DNA from: PALSA-1006 sp963733265
GTDB lineage: Bacteria; Pseudomonadota; Gammaproteobacteria; Burkholderiales; Gallionellaceae
DNA length: 64,000 nucleotides
Direction of reading: 5' to 3'
Assembly: GCA_963733265.1 (NCBI GenBank)
Contig: CAVTCF010000001.1
Span: forward strand, 1,488,001 to 1,552,000
Shown: one piece after another, positions 1 to 7,507 of the stretch
Numbering within the stretch: position 1 is the stretch's first letter
Layout of the letters: the number at the start of each line of letters is the position of its first letter
Notes under the pieces: generated by a model
Told to the model about the DNA's origin: nothing
Databases searched by the model: none
What the model saw: the letters and a program-made list of their open reading frames with translations, nothing else
Program-made: the position numbers and the translations under genes

Positions 1-636
1 AAGAGGATGCAACTGGTGCGCTGCCGGACGGCACAGATTTTATCTATCGAGGGCATTCTGGTACGGGAAACCGGTGGTCGAATGAGCGGCGAGAAGGTCA
101 AGACGATGACAACCGAAACAGTTGCAGCATTTGGTTTTGTGCCCGATGTAACTTTGGCGATGGAGTCCAACCGAATAATCTGCCAGGCACTGCAGCAGCA
201 GATCAAGATACTGGAGGAACGATTGGAATCGGAGGTGAAACTGCAACCGGGATACCGACTCATCAAAACGATTCCCGGAATAGGTCAAGTACTGGCCACG
301 ACGATCATGCTTGAAGCTGGCCCCGTGTCACGGTTTGCGGATGTCGGAAACTTCAGTTCTTACTGCCGCTGTGTTGACAGTCTACGCGAAAGTAATGGCA
401 AAAAGAAAGGATCAGGCAATACCAAGAACGGTAATAGATATCTAGCCTGGGCATTCATGGAAGCGGCGAACTTTGCGTTACGCTATTGCCCGGAGGCCAA
501 GCGCTTTTATGAGCGCAAGAAGAATCGGACCAATCGGATCGTGGCGCTCAAGTCAGTTGCGCACAAGTTGGCTCGCGCAAGTTATTACATCTTGCGAGAC
601 CAACAACCGTTCGACGTAAAAAGATGTTTTGTTTAG
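1..636 (+). CDS. IS110-family transposase, C-terminal part (window-truncated)
   Basis: The reading frame is open from the first base, so the 5' half, including the N-terminal DEDD (RuvC-like) domain of this family, lies outside the window. What remains is the C-terminal Transposase_20-type half: the helix-hairpin-helix segment KTIPGIGQVLATTIMLEAG, then a Ser/Lys/Gly/Asn-rich stretch (SLRESNGKKKGSGNTKNG) and the usual family ending YYILRDQQPFD. IS110 enzymes are recombinases that use a structured non-coding RNA of the element to choose donor and target DNA. Nothing in the visible part is broken. The downstream 600 bp carry no gene and are described separately. Confidence 0.9.
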   Translation, partial: KRMQLVRCRTAQILSIEGILVRETGGRMSGEKVKTMTTETVAAFGFVPDVTLAMESNRIICQALQQQIKILEERLESEVKLQPGYRLIKTIPGIGQVLATTIMLEAGPVSRFADVGNFSSYCRCVDSLRESNGKKKGSGNTKNGNRYLAWAFMEAANFALRYCPEAKRFYERKKNRTNRIVALKSVAHKLARASYYILRDQQPFDVKRCFV

Positions 637-1247
637 AGTTTGGCCAAAGGCGTTGAGCCAGGTTAACGGACTGGAGTCAAACCACTTCGAATGATTGGAC
701 AACGCCTTTGTGCCATCTGTTTTGTGCAACACTGAATCGCCCAAGCCGTGAGCCACTTAAGGACTGGAGTCGAAATAATGACAGCCACGTTGAATGTAAC
801 AACCAATTGGACACGTCTTGGCACCAAAGTTTCTCTGGGACGGCAAAAGCCGTCAGGGCTTTCGTAAAGCATTACGATAAGCTTGATCTCGATGGGTGTC
901 TGGTGCGATTCTCTTCGCAACCAATTGAATGAGAAAACGGGTGCGGTTAAGTTTGCAAAAAGCAAGGTGGCATGGCTTTATGCTTCGTAGTAGCGCAACT
1001 AGATTGCGATGGTTATATTTTGCACTTGACTACCGGCCGACTAATGGGTGTCGGTTTTCGGGTAATTCAATTTTCAATTGCATTAAACATAGGCAATAAA
1101 AAACATTCGTAATAATCTGAAGGCTTGTGTTTGACCAGGTTTGAGCTAATACAAATAAATAATATTGTCAGCAATACTTCGGTCTGGTCTAGAGTTTTGT
1201 TGCCAGCGCTGGATTTTTTAACGGTATATACAAATAGTTAGTTGTAT
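637..1247 (+). other. IS110 3' non-coding region with candidate guide RNA
   Basis: About 600 bp without a convincing gene. The part next to the transposase is structured: AAAGGCGTTG (646-655) is repeated inverted at 700-709, GGACTGGAGTC is directly repeated at 668-678 and 761-771, a perfect 6-bp hairpin with an AAAA loop lies at 839-854, and a 5-bp hairpin at 858-870. IS110-family elements encode a bridge/seek RNA in a non-coding end, and in part of the family that end is downstream of the transposase. That this tail encodes such an RNA is inference. From about 1000 to 1247 the sequence is A+T-rich, with nothing recognisable apart from the carA upstream region. The right end of the element could not be fixed. 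Confidence 0.45.
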
Positions 1248-1276
1248 TTGATGCCTATCACCACTTCGGCTATAAT
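1248..1276 (+). promoter_or_regulatory. sigma-70 type promoter of carA
   Basis: TTGATG at 1248-1253 and a perfect TATAAT at 1271-1276 are separated by exactly 17 bp, about 75 bp before the carA start codon. Spacing and matches are what a housekeeping promoter shows. Transcription would start near 1283 and include the leader hairpin at 1293-1319. Confidence 0.7.
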
Positions 1277-1292
1277 ACTCGACAGTCCAAAG

Positions 1293-1319
1293 GCGGGATG
1301 AACGAACGGTTCGTCCCGC
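1293..1319 (+). promoter_or_regulatory. leader hairpin of carA
   Basis: GCGGGATGAAC (1293-1303) pairs with GTTCGTCCCGC (1309-1319), giving an 11-bp stem with one G-T pair and a 5-nt loop. The short pyrimidine-rich stretch CTTCTTTAT follows. It lies between the promoter and the carA ribosome-binding site and resembles an attenuator-type terminator. carAB is often pyrimidine- and arginine-regulated, but a regulatory role here is inference. Confidence 0.5.
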
Positions 1320-1349
1320 TTCTTTATGTCCAGTTTGAGGAGTATTCCG

Positions 1350-2474
1350 GTGTCGTTAACAAGTCCTGCCATTTTAGTTTTAGCCGATGGGACTGTGTTT
1401 CGCGGGACAGCCATCGGCGCTTCCGGCAGCAGCGTCGGCGAGGTGGTTTTCAACACGTCCATTACCGGCTATCAGGAAATTCTGACTGATCCGTCTTATT
1501 GCAGGCAGATCGTTACGCTGACTTATCCGCACATTGGCAATGTTGGCTGTAATCCCGAGGATGTGGAGTCGCGTCAGGTATTCGCCAGCGGATTGATTAT
1601 TCGCGATCTTTCCATGACGGTGAGTAATTTCCGCAGTACCCAGTCATTGCCGGAATATCTCAAGGCAAATAATGTGGTTGCCATTGCCGGGATCGATACG
1701 CGCAAGTTGACGCGCATTCTGCGCAGCAAAGGCGCGCAGAACGGTTGTATTGCCACGGGTGAAAATGTGGAAGCGGCACTGGCTGCGGCCAGGGGTTTTG
1801 CCGGGCTTGCGGGCATGGACTTGGCGCAAGTTGTTAGCTGTGACAAATCTTATGACTGGCAGCAGCGAGAATGGAAATTGGGGGCGGGGTATCGTGACAG
1901 CACAGAATCAAAATTTCATGTGGTGGCGTATGACTTTGGCGTAAAGCGCAACATTTTACGTATGCTGGCTGAGCGTGGTTGTCGCATTACTGTTGTTCCC
2001 GCCAAGACGAGTGCCGCCGATGTGCTGGCGCTAAAACCGGACGGCGTGTTTTTGTCCAATGGCCCCGGTGATCCAGAGCCGTGTGATTACGCAATCAATG
2101 CGACCAGAAAGTTTTTGGAAATCGGTGTGCCTCTGTTTGGTATCTGTTTGGGACATCAGATTCTCGGACTCGCCTCGGGTGCGAAGACATTGAAGATGAA
2201 ATTCGGCCATCGCGGCGCCAACCATCCAGTGCAGGACACGCACAGCAAGCGCGTAATGATCACCAGCCAGAACCATGGTTTTGCGGTAGATGCGGCGACC
2301 TTGCCGAAAAATGCGCGCGTTACTCACGTCTCGCTGTTCGATGGCACTCTGCAAGGTTTTGAACTGACAGACAAACCCGCGTTCTGTTTTCAGGGGCATC
2401 CCGAAGCGAGTCCGGGTCCGCATGATGTGGACGGGTTGTTTGATAAATTTGTTGGATTGATGGGAAAGCAGTAG
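1350..2474 (+). CDS. carA: Carbamoyl-phosphate synthase small (glutaminase) chain
   Basis: Hydrolyses glutamine and passes ammonia to CarB, making carbamoyl phosphate for pyrimidine and arginine synthesis. The 374-residue protein has the N-terminal CarA domain (LADGTVFRG near the start) and a class I glutamine amidotransferase domain with nucleophile Cys266 in GICLGHQ and the His350/Glu352 pair in FQGHPEASPGPH. These match Cys269/His353/Glu355 of the E. coli enzyme. I chose the GTG at 1350 because GAGGAG (1337-1342) sits 7 bases ahead and the resulting N-terminus matches the family; an in-frame ATG at 1326 would add 8 residues but has no ribosome-binding site. It is followed by carB after an 87-bp spacer filled with repeats. 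Confidence 0.96.
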   Translation: MSLTSPAILVLADGTVFRGTAIGASGSSVGEVVFNTSITGYQEILTDPSYCRQIVTLTYPHIGNVGCNPEDVESRQVFASGLIIRDLSMTVSNFRSTQSLPEYLKANNVVAIAGIDTRKLTRILRSKGAQNGCIATGENVEAALAAARGFAGLAGMDLAQVVSCDKSYDWQQREWKLGAGYRDSTESKFHVVAYDFGVKRNILRMLAERGCRITVVPAKTSAADVLALKPDGVFLSNGPGDPEPCDYAINATRKFLEIGVPLFGICLGHQILGLASGAKTLKMKFGHRGANHPVQDTHSKRVMITSQNHGFAVDAATLPKNARVTHVSLFDGTLQGFELTDKPAFCFQGHPEASPGPHDVDGLFDKFVGLMGKQ

Positions 2475-2475
2475 C

Positions 2476-2556
2476 TAGTTGTTAGACGTTAGTCGTTAGT
2501 TGAAATCAACGACCAGCGGTTTAACTAATGACTAGAGTCTAACGACTAACGACTAT
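2476..2556. repeat. TTAGTCG-type inverted repeat between carA and carB
   Basis: The left arm (2476-2502) contains GTTAGACGTTAGTCGTTAG; the right arm (2523-2556) contains TCTAACGACTAACGACTA, largely its reverse complement. The unit is a roughly 7-bp motif (GTTAGTC/GTTAGAC) repeated two to three times per arm. The same motif recurs between carB and greA (5790-5840). The right arm ends 6 bases before the carB start codon, so it occupies the place of the ribosome-binding site. Confidence 0.75.
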
Positions 2557-2561
2557 AAAAA

Positions 2562-5500
2562 ATGCCAAAACGTAATGATCTAAAATCTATTTTAATAATC
2601 GGCGCAGGCCCCATCGTCATCGGACAGGCGTGCGAGTTCGACTATTCCGGTGCGCAGGCCTGTAAGGCGCTGCGCGAAGAGGGCTACCGCGTCATTCTGG
2701 TAAACTCGAATCCGGCCACGATCATGACTGATCCGAACATGGCGGATGCGACTTACATCGAGCCGATCACCTGGAAAATGGTGGAAAAGATCATTGCCAA
2801 GGAACGCCCCGACGCGATCTTGCCGACTATGGGCGGGCAGACAGCCTTGAACTGTGCGCTTGATTTGGCGAAGTATGGTGTGCTGGAAAAGTACAATGTT
2901 GAGATGATCGGTGCATCGCGCGATGCCATCGACATGGCGGAAGACCGCGAGAAATTCAAGCAGGCGATGACAAGGATCGGGCTGGCATCGGCACGATCAA
3001 CTATCGCGCACAGTATGGAAGAAGCTTTGCAGGTTCAGCAGGCATTGGGTTTTCCGACCATTATTCGCCCGTCTTTTACCATGGGCGGCAGCGGCGGCGG
3101 TATCGCCTACAATCGCGAAGAGTTCGTGGAAATCTGCGAGCGCGGTTTGGAAGCTTCTCCCACGCGCGAGTTGTTGATTGAAGAATCGCTGCTTGGCTGG
3201 AAAGAATATGAAATGGAAGTGGTGCGTGATCGCAATGACAATTGCATCATCATCTGTTCGATTGAAAATCTAGACCCGATGGGCGTTCATACCGGCGACT
3301 CCATTACGGTAGCTCCGGCGCAGACGCTGACCGACAAAGAATATCAAATCATGCGCGATGCCTCGCTGGCAGTGCTGCGCGAGATTGGTGTGGAGACGGG
3401 CGGTTCCAACGTGCAATTTTCCGTCAACCCGGTTGACGGGCGTATGGTGGTGATCGAGATGAATCCGCGCGTGTCGCGTTCATCCGCACTGGCTTCCAAG
3501 GCAACTGGATTTCCGATTGCAAAAGTTGCAGCTAAACTGGCTGTGGGTTACACACTAGATGAATTGAAAAACGAAATTACTGGCGGTGCGACTCCGGCTT
3601 CATTCGAGCCAACCATTGATTACGTCGTCACCAAGATTCCAAGATTCGCTTTTGAAAAATTCCCTCAGGCCAATGATCGCCTGACCACACAAATGAAGTC
3701 GGTGGGCGAAGTGATGGCAATCGGTCGCACGTTCCAGGAATCGTTCCAGAAAGCCTTGCGCGGACTTGAAGTCGGCGTGAACGGTCTGGATACAAAATAC
3801 ACTGACCGCGAAGCGATTTGCGCGGAACTTGGTAATCCCGGTCCGGATCGTATTTGGGCAGTCTCGGATGCGTTCCGTCTCGGCATGAGCGTGGAAGAAG
3901 TATTTAACGTCAGCAAGATCGACCCGTGGTTTTTGGTGCAAATCGAAGATTTGATACGCCAGGAACAATCGCTGACTGGTCGCACGCTGGAAAGTTTGCA
4001 TGCGGATGAGTTGCGCTTATTGAAGCGCAGCGGTTTTTCCGATGCGCGACTGGCATTTTTGCTGGGTATCGACGATGCCTCTGTGCGCGCTTATCGTCAT
4101 GCACTGGGCGTGCGTCCGGTATTCAAACGTGTCGATACCTGTGCGGCCGAGTTCGCTACCAACACCGCTTACATGTATTCCACTTATGAAGAAGAGTGCG
4201 AATCACAACCAACCAACAACAAAAAGATCATGGTGCTGGGTGGCGGGCCTAACCGTATTGGGCAAGGTATCGAGTTTGATTATTGCTGTGTCCATGCCGC
4301 GCTGGCAATGCGCGAGGACGGCTACGAAACTATCATGGTCAACTGTAATCCTGAAACGGTTTCGACTGACTATGATACTTCGGATCGTTTGTATTTTGAG
4401 CCGCTGACGCTGGAAGATGTGCTGGAAGTAGTGGCGGTGGAGCAGCCTATCGGCGTGATCGTGCAATACGGCGGACAAACGCCACTTAAATTGGCGCGTG
4501 GTCTGGAAAAAAACGGCGTGCCTATTATTGGTACTACGCCAGACATGATCGACTGCGCTGAAGATCGCGCACGTTTCCAAGCCATGTTGCGCGAATTGAA
4601 TTTGAAACAACCACCGAATCGCACGGCCAGCAACGTGGCCGATGCTGTCGCCGGTGCAGCCGAGATCGGTTATCCGCTGGTAATGCGTCCATCCAATGTG
4701 CTGGGCGGGCGTGCGATGGAGATCATTCATGCGCAGTCTGATCTCGAACGCTACATGCGCGATGCCGAGGAAATGTCCAAGACGTATCCCGAGCGCATGC
4801 CGATTTTGCTGGATCGTTTTTTGAATGATGCGATTGAGATCGATGTGGATGCCGTGTCCGATGGCAAGCAAGTGATCATCGGCGGAATTATGGAACACAT
4901 TGAAGAAGCCGGCGTACACTCCGGGGATTCGGCGTGTTCCTTGCCGCCTTATTCGCTTTCCGCCAAGCAGCAGGATGAATTGCGCCGTCAGACAGTGGCG
5001 ATGGCAAAGTCGCTCAATGTGGTGGGGCTGATGAACGTGCAGTTCGCAATTCAGGGCGAGACGGTGTATGTGCTGGAAGTGAACCCGCGTGCTTCGCGGA
5101 CTGTACCCTTTGTTTCAAAAGCAACCGGGGTGTCGCTGGCGAAAATAGCCGCACGATGTATGGCAGGACAGACATTGGCAGCGCAAGGCGTGACTAAAGA
5201 AATCATTCCACCGTATTATTCGGTGAAGGAGGCGGTATTCCCTTTCATTAAGTTCCCGGGTGTCGATGTTATTTTAGGTCCCGAGATGAAATCCACCGGC
5301 GAAGTGATGGGGGTGGGTAATACTTTTGCTGAGGCTTTTGTGAAGTCGCAACTGGCGGCAAGCGTAAAGTTGCCCAGAGAGGGCAAAGTGTTTATCAGCG
5401 TGCGTGAAGCAGACAAGCCGGCTACCGTGGATGTTGCCAAAAATCTGCATAAATTAGGATTCACGATTCTGGCTACTCGCGGGACGGCATCGATCATTCT

Positions 5501-5786
5501 TGAGGCCGGTGTGCCGGTAACCGTCGTGAATAAAGTTGCCGAGGGGCGCCCTCATATCGTGGATATGATAAAGAATGGCGAGATCAGACTCATCATCAAT
5601 ACGGTTGATAGTAAGCCGTCAGTCATGCGTGATTCATATTCGATCCGCCATGCTGCCTTGCAGGGACGAGTGACTTACTATACGACGATTGCCGGTGCGC
5701 GTGCAGCCTGTATGGGGATGCAACACTTGGCGGAGTTGCAGGTTTATGACTTGCAATCTTTGCATAAAAGGCTAGTCGATAACTAG
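2562..5786 (+). CDS. carB: Carbamoyl-phosphate synthase large chain
   Basis: The ATP-dependent synthetase subunit: uses two ATP, bicarbonate and ammonia from CarA to form carbamoyl phosphate. At 1074 residues it is the usual length (E. coli 1073). Two homologous halves are visible, each opening with a carboxylate-amine ligase motif (IIGAGPIVIGQACEFDYSG near residue 12; VLGGGPNRIGQGIEFDYCC near 560) followed by ATP-grasp modules, including RPSFTMGGSGGG in the first half and RPSNVLGGRAM in the second. The C-terminal 150 residues form the MGS-like allosteric domain. There is no clear Shine-Dalgarno sequence ahead of the ATG because a dispersed repeat fills the spacer. The gene is co-directional with carA and greA. 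Confidence 0.98.
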   Translation: MPKRNDLKSILIIGAGPIVIGQACEFDYSGAQACKALREEGYRVILVNSNPATIMTDPNMADATYIEPITWKMVEKIIAKERPDAILPTMGGQTALNCALDLAKYGVLEKYNVEMIGASRDAIDMAEDREKFKQAMTRIGLASARSTIAHSMEEALQVQQALGFPTIIRPSFTMGGSGGGIAYNREEFVEICERGLEASPTRELLIEESLLGWKEYEMEVVRDRNDNCIIICSIENLDPMGVHTGDSITVAPAQTLTDKEYQIMRDASLAVLREIGVETGGSNVQFSVNPVDGRMVVIEMNPRVSRSSALASKATGFPIAKVAAKLAVGYTLDELKNEITGGATPASFEPTIDYVVTKIPRFAFEKFPQANDRLTTQMKSVGEVMAIGRTFQESFQKALRGLEVGVNGLDTKYTDREAICAELGNPGPDRIWAVSDAFRLGMSVEEVFNVSKIDPWFLVQIEDLIRQEQSLTGRTLESLHADELRLLKRSGFSDARLAFLLGIDDASVRAYRHALGVRPVFKRVDTCAAEFATNTAYMYSTYEEECESQPTNNKKIMVLGGGPNRIGQGIEFDYCCVHAALAMREDGYETIMVNCNPETVSTDYDTSDRLYFEPLTLEDVLEVVAVEQPIGVIVQYGGQTPLKLARGLEKNGVPIIGTTPDMIDCAEDRARFQAMLRELNLKQPPNRTASNVADAVAGAAEIGYPLVMRPSNVLGGRAMEIIHAQSDLERYMRDAEEMSKTYPERMPILLDRFLNDAIEIDVDAVSDGKQVIIGGIMEHIEEAGVHSGDSACSLPPYSLSAKQQDELRRQTVAMAKSLNVVGLMNVQFAIQGETVYVLEVNPRASRTVPFVSKATGVSLAKIAARCMAGQTLAAQGVTKEIIPPYYSVKEAVFPFIKFPGVDVILGPEMKSTGEVMGVGNTFAEAFVKSQLAASVKLPREGKVFISVREADKPATVDVAKNLHKLGFTILATRGTASIILEAGVPVTVVNKVAEGRPHIVDMIKNGEIRLIINTVDSKPSVMRDSYSIRHAALQGRVTYYTTIAGARAACMGMQHLAELQVYDLQSLHKRLVDN

Positions 5787-5789
5787 ACG

Positions 5790-5840
5790 TTAGTTTTTAG
5801 TTAAAATAACCGCGTCGCGACAACACCAACTAACGACTAA
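5790..5840. repeat. TTAGTCG-type inverted repeat between carB and greA
   Basis: TTAGTTTTTAGTT (5790-5802) and AACTAACGACTAA (5828-5840) are inverted copies with two mismatches. The motif is the one seen in the carA-carB spacer, here in a less perfect copy. It leaves room for AGGGAAG ahead of greA. Confidence 0.65.
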
Positions 5841-5859
5841 TAACCAGGGAAGTTCTAAC

Positions 5860-6336
5860 ATGAGCAAGGTTCCATTGACAGTTAACGGCGCTGAATTGTT
5901 GCGCAACGAGTTGCATCGTTTGAAAACGGTGGAAAGACCGTGGGTCATTAACGCTATTTCAGAAGCGCGTGCGCAGGGTGACTTGTCGGAAAATGCCGAA
6001 TACGAAGCGGCTAAGGAAAAGCAATCGTTTGTCGAAGGTCGCATCGTTGAATTGGAATTCAAACTGGGCAGTGCTCAGGTAATCGACCCGAAGTCACTCA
6101 ATGCGGATGGCCGCTGCGTGTTCGGTTCGACCGTGATTCTGGAAGATACGAAAAATGGCGACGTGGTGACCTATCAGATCGTCGGGGAAGATGAGGCTGA
6201 TATCAAACAACGCAAGATTTCAATCAGTTCACCGATTGCGCGTGCGCTAATCGGTAAATCCAGTGGAGACGTTGCTGAAGTGCAAGCACCCGGTGGCGTA
6301 CGTGAATACGAAGTGGTGGAGGTGCAGTACATTTGA
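5860..6336 (+). CDS. greA: Transcription elongation factor GreA
   Basis: Binds the RNA polymerase secondary channel and stimulates cleavage of backtracked transcripts. The 158-residue product is the standard length: an N-terminal coiled-coil hairpin (about residues 1-75, with the acidic tip in EARAQGDLSENAEYEAAKEK) and a C-terminal FKBP-like domain (SPIARALIGKSSGD). It lies 73 bp after carB in the same direction; the carAB-greA arrangement is common in betaproteobacteria. An inverted GTGGGCAC repeat just after the stop codon may end transcription between this gene and the convergent yhbY. Confidence 0.97.
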   Translation: MSKVPLTVNGAELLRNELHRLKTVERPWVINAISEARAQGDLSENAEYEAAKEKQSFVEGRIVELEFKLGSAQVIDPKSLNADGRCVFGSTVILEDTKNGDVVTYQIVGEDEADIKQRKISISSPIARALIGKSSGDVAEVQAPGGVREYEVVEVQYI

Positions 6337-6344
6337 TTAAAGCA

Positions 6345-6372
6345 GCGTGGGCACAGAATCGTGCCCACCCTA
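6345..6372. repeat. GTGGGCAC palindromic repeat between greA and yhbY
   Basis: GTGGGCAC (6347-6354) and GTGCCCAC (6361-6368) are perfect inverted copies with a 6-nt loop, followed by CCTAC. Two more copies lie between ftsH and folP. The position between convergent genes fits a REP-like element that could also serve as a bidirectional terminator. Confidence 0.75.
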
Positions 6373-6377
6373 CAAAG

Positions 6378-6719
6378 CTAACGATTACCCAGTTGCTTTT
6401 TGGTCAGCGGTTTACCCTTCTTGCGTTTGGTCGGACTGGTCAGTGGAATGCTCAGCGGACGATAGATCACCAGTGTTTTGCCAATGTGTTGTACGGCACC
6501 GGCGTGCAGGGTTGAGCAGATTTCATTTAGCATGGCTTCGCGGGCTTCACGATCATCGTCCATGACGCGGATCTTTAGCAGGTCGTGGCTTTTCAGGCTG
6601 CGTTCGATTTCATCAAGCACGGCAGGAGTGAGACCGGCGTTGCCGATGATTACGATAGGATTGAGCGGATGTGCACGAGCTTTGAGGTCGCGGCGCTGTG
6701 TGGCAGAGAGATTCAACAT
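6378..6719 (-). CDS. yhbY: Ribosome assembly RNA-binding protein YhbY
   Basis: A small CRM-domain RNA-binding protein associated with pre-50S ribosomal particles. The 113-residue product has the family pattern LKARAHPLNPIVIIGNAGLT followed by the GKTLVIYRP ending of the domain, then a short basic tail (KRKKGKPLTKKQ). The ATG at 6719 gives the family-like start MLNLSATQRR; an in-frame TTG at 6734 would add five residues. It is divergent from rlmE, whose product also acts on the large subunit. Confidence 0.93.
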   Translation of the reverse strand: MLNLSATQRRDLKARAHPLNPIVIIGNAGLTPAVLDEIERSLKSHDLLKIRVMDDDREAREAMLNEICSTLHAGAVQHIGKTLVIYRPLSIPLTSPTKRKKGKPLTKKQLGNR

Positions 6720-6821
6720 ATTGGCCTTGTTCAAATTAGATGCGGATTCTATCAGGTTGTGGCTTAAATCGCAGGGCGAATGCTCCGAGACTGACTCAAT
6801 TATTACAATTGCAAAAATATA

Positions 6822-7448
6822 ATGAAAGCTTCAAAAACCAGTAAGCAATGGATGCGCGAGCATATAAACGATCCGTATGTGCAACGCGCGCAGAAGGATG
6901 GCTATCGCTCGCGTGCCGCTTATAAATTGCTGGAAATCGACGAGCACGATCATCTTATCAAACCCGGTATGGTGGTGGTGGATCTGGGGGCGACTCCCGG
7001 CGGGTGGTGTCAGGTGGTGGCAAATAAATTGGGCGACAAGGGGCGCATCATCGCGTTGGATTTGTTACCCTTGCACCCATTGCCGCGTGTCGAATTTATT
7101 CAGGGAGACTTTCGTGAAGATAGCGTATTGGCGCAACTTGAAGAATTGCTTAATGGCCAGCAGATCGGGCTTGTAATTTCCGATATGGCACCCAATATCA
7201 GTGGCATCGATTCGGCTGATCAGGCTCGTGCCATGCATTTGGCCGAGTTGGCGCTGGATTTCGCAATGCAGCACCTGAAGCCGGGGGGAGTGTTTCTGGT
7301 CAAGGTGTTTCAAGGGGTTGGATTCGAGGATTATCTGAAACTAATGCGTAGTAACTTTGTCAAAGTGGTTACCCGCAAACCCAAAGCCTCCCGTGATCGA
7401 AGTAGCGAACAGTATTTGCTGGGTATGGAAAAGAAGCAAAGTGCTTGA
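6822..7448 (+). CDS. rlmE: 23S rRNA (uridine-2'-O-) methyltransferase RlmE (FtsJ/RrmJ)
   Basis: Methylates the 2'-OH of U2552 in the A loop of 23S rRNA using S-adenosylmethionine, late in 50S assembly. The 208-residue protein is the usual length. The SAM-binding motif VVDLGATPGGW lies near residues 52-62, and the catalytic K-D-K-E tetrad can be read as Lys35, Asp121, Lys161 and Glu196. There is no strong ribosome-binding site. ftsH follows after 59 bp, the conserved rlmE-ftsH order. Confidence 0.97.
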   Translation: MKASKTSKQWMREHINDPYVQRAQKDGYRSRAAYKLLEIDEHDHLIKPGMVVVDLGATPGGWCQVVANKLGDKGRIIALDLLPLHPLPRVEFIQGDFREDSVLAQLEELLNGQQIGLVISDMAPNISGIDSADQARAMHLAELALDFAMQHLKPGGVFLVKVFQGVGFEDYLKLMRSNFVKVVTRKPKASRDRSSEQYLLGMEKKQSA

Positions 7449-7507
7449 GTAATCAGGGAAGAAAGTGTCTAATGCGAATGTATTTTGCGGCTCAATGAGA
7501 GGCGAGA

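Noticed and set aside
708..932. 74-codon open reading frame in the IS110 tail
   Set aside because: It overlaps the predicted structured RNA, has no ribosome-binding site and non-protein-like composition.
4203..4919. 238-codon frame antisense to carB
   Set aside because: A shadow of carB; His/Arg-rich with no start signals.
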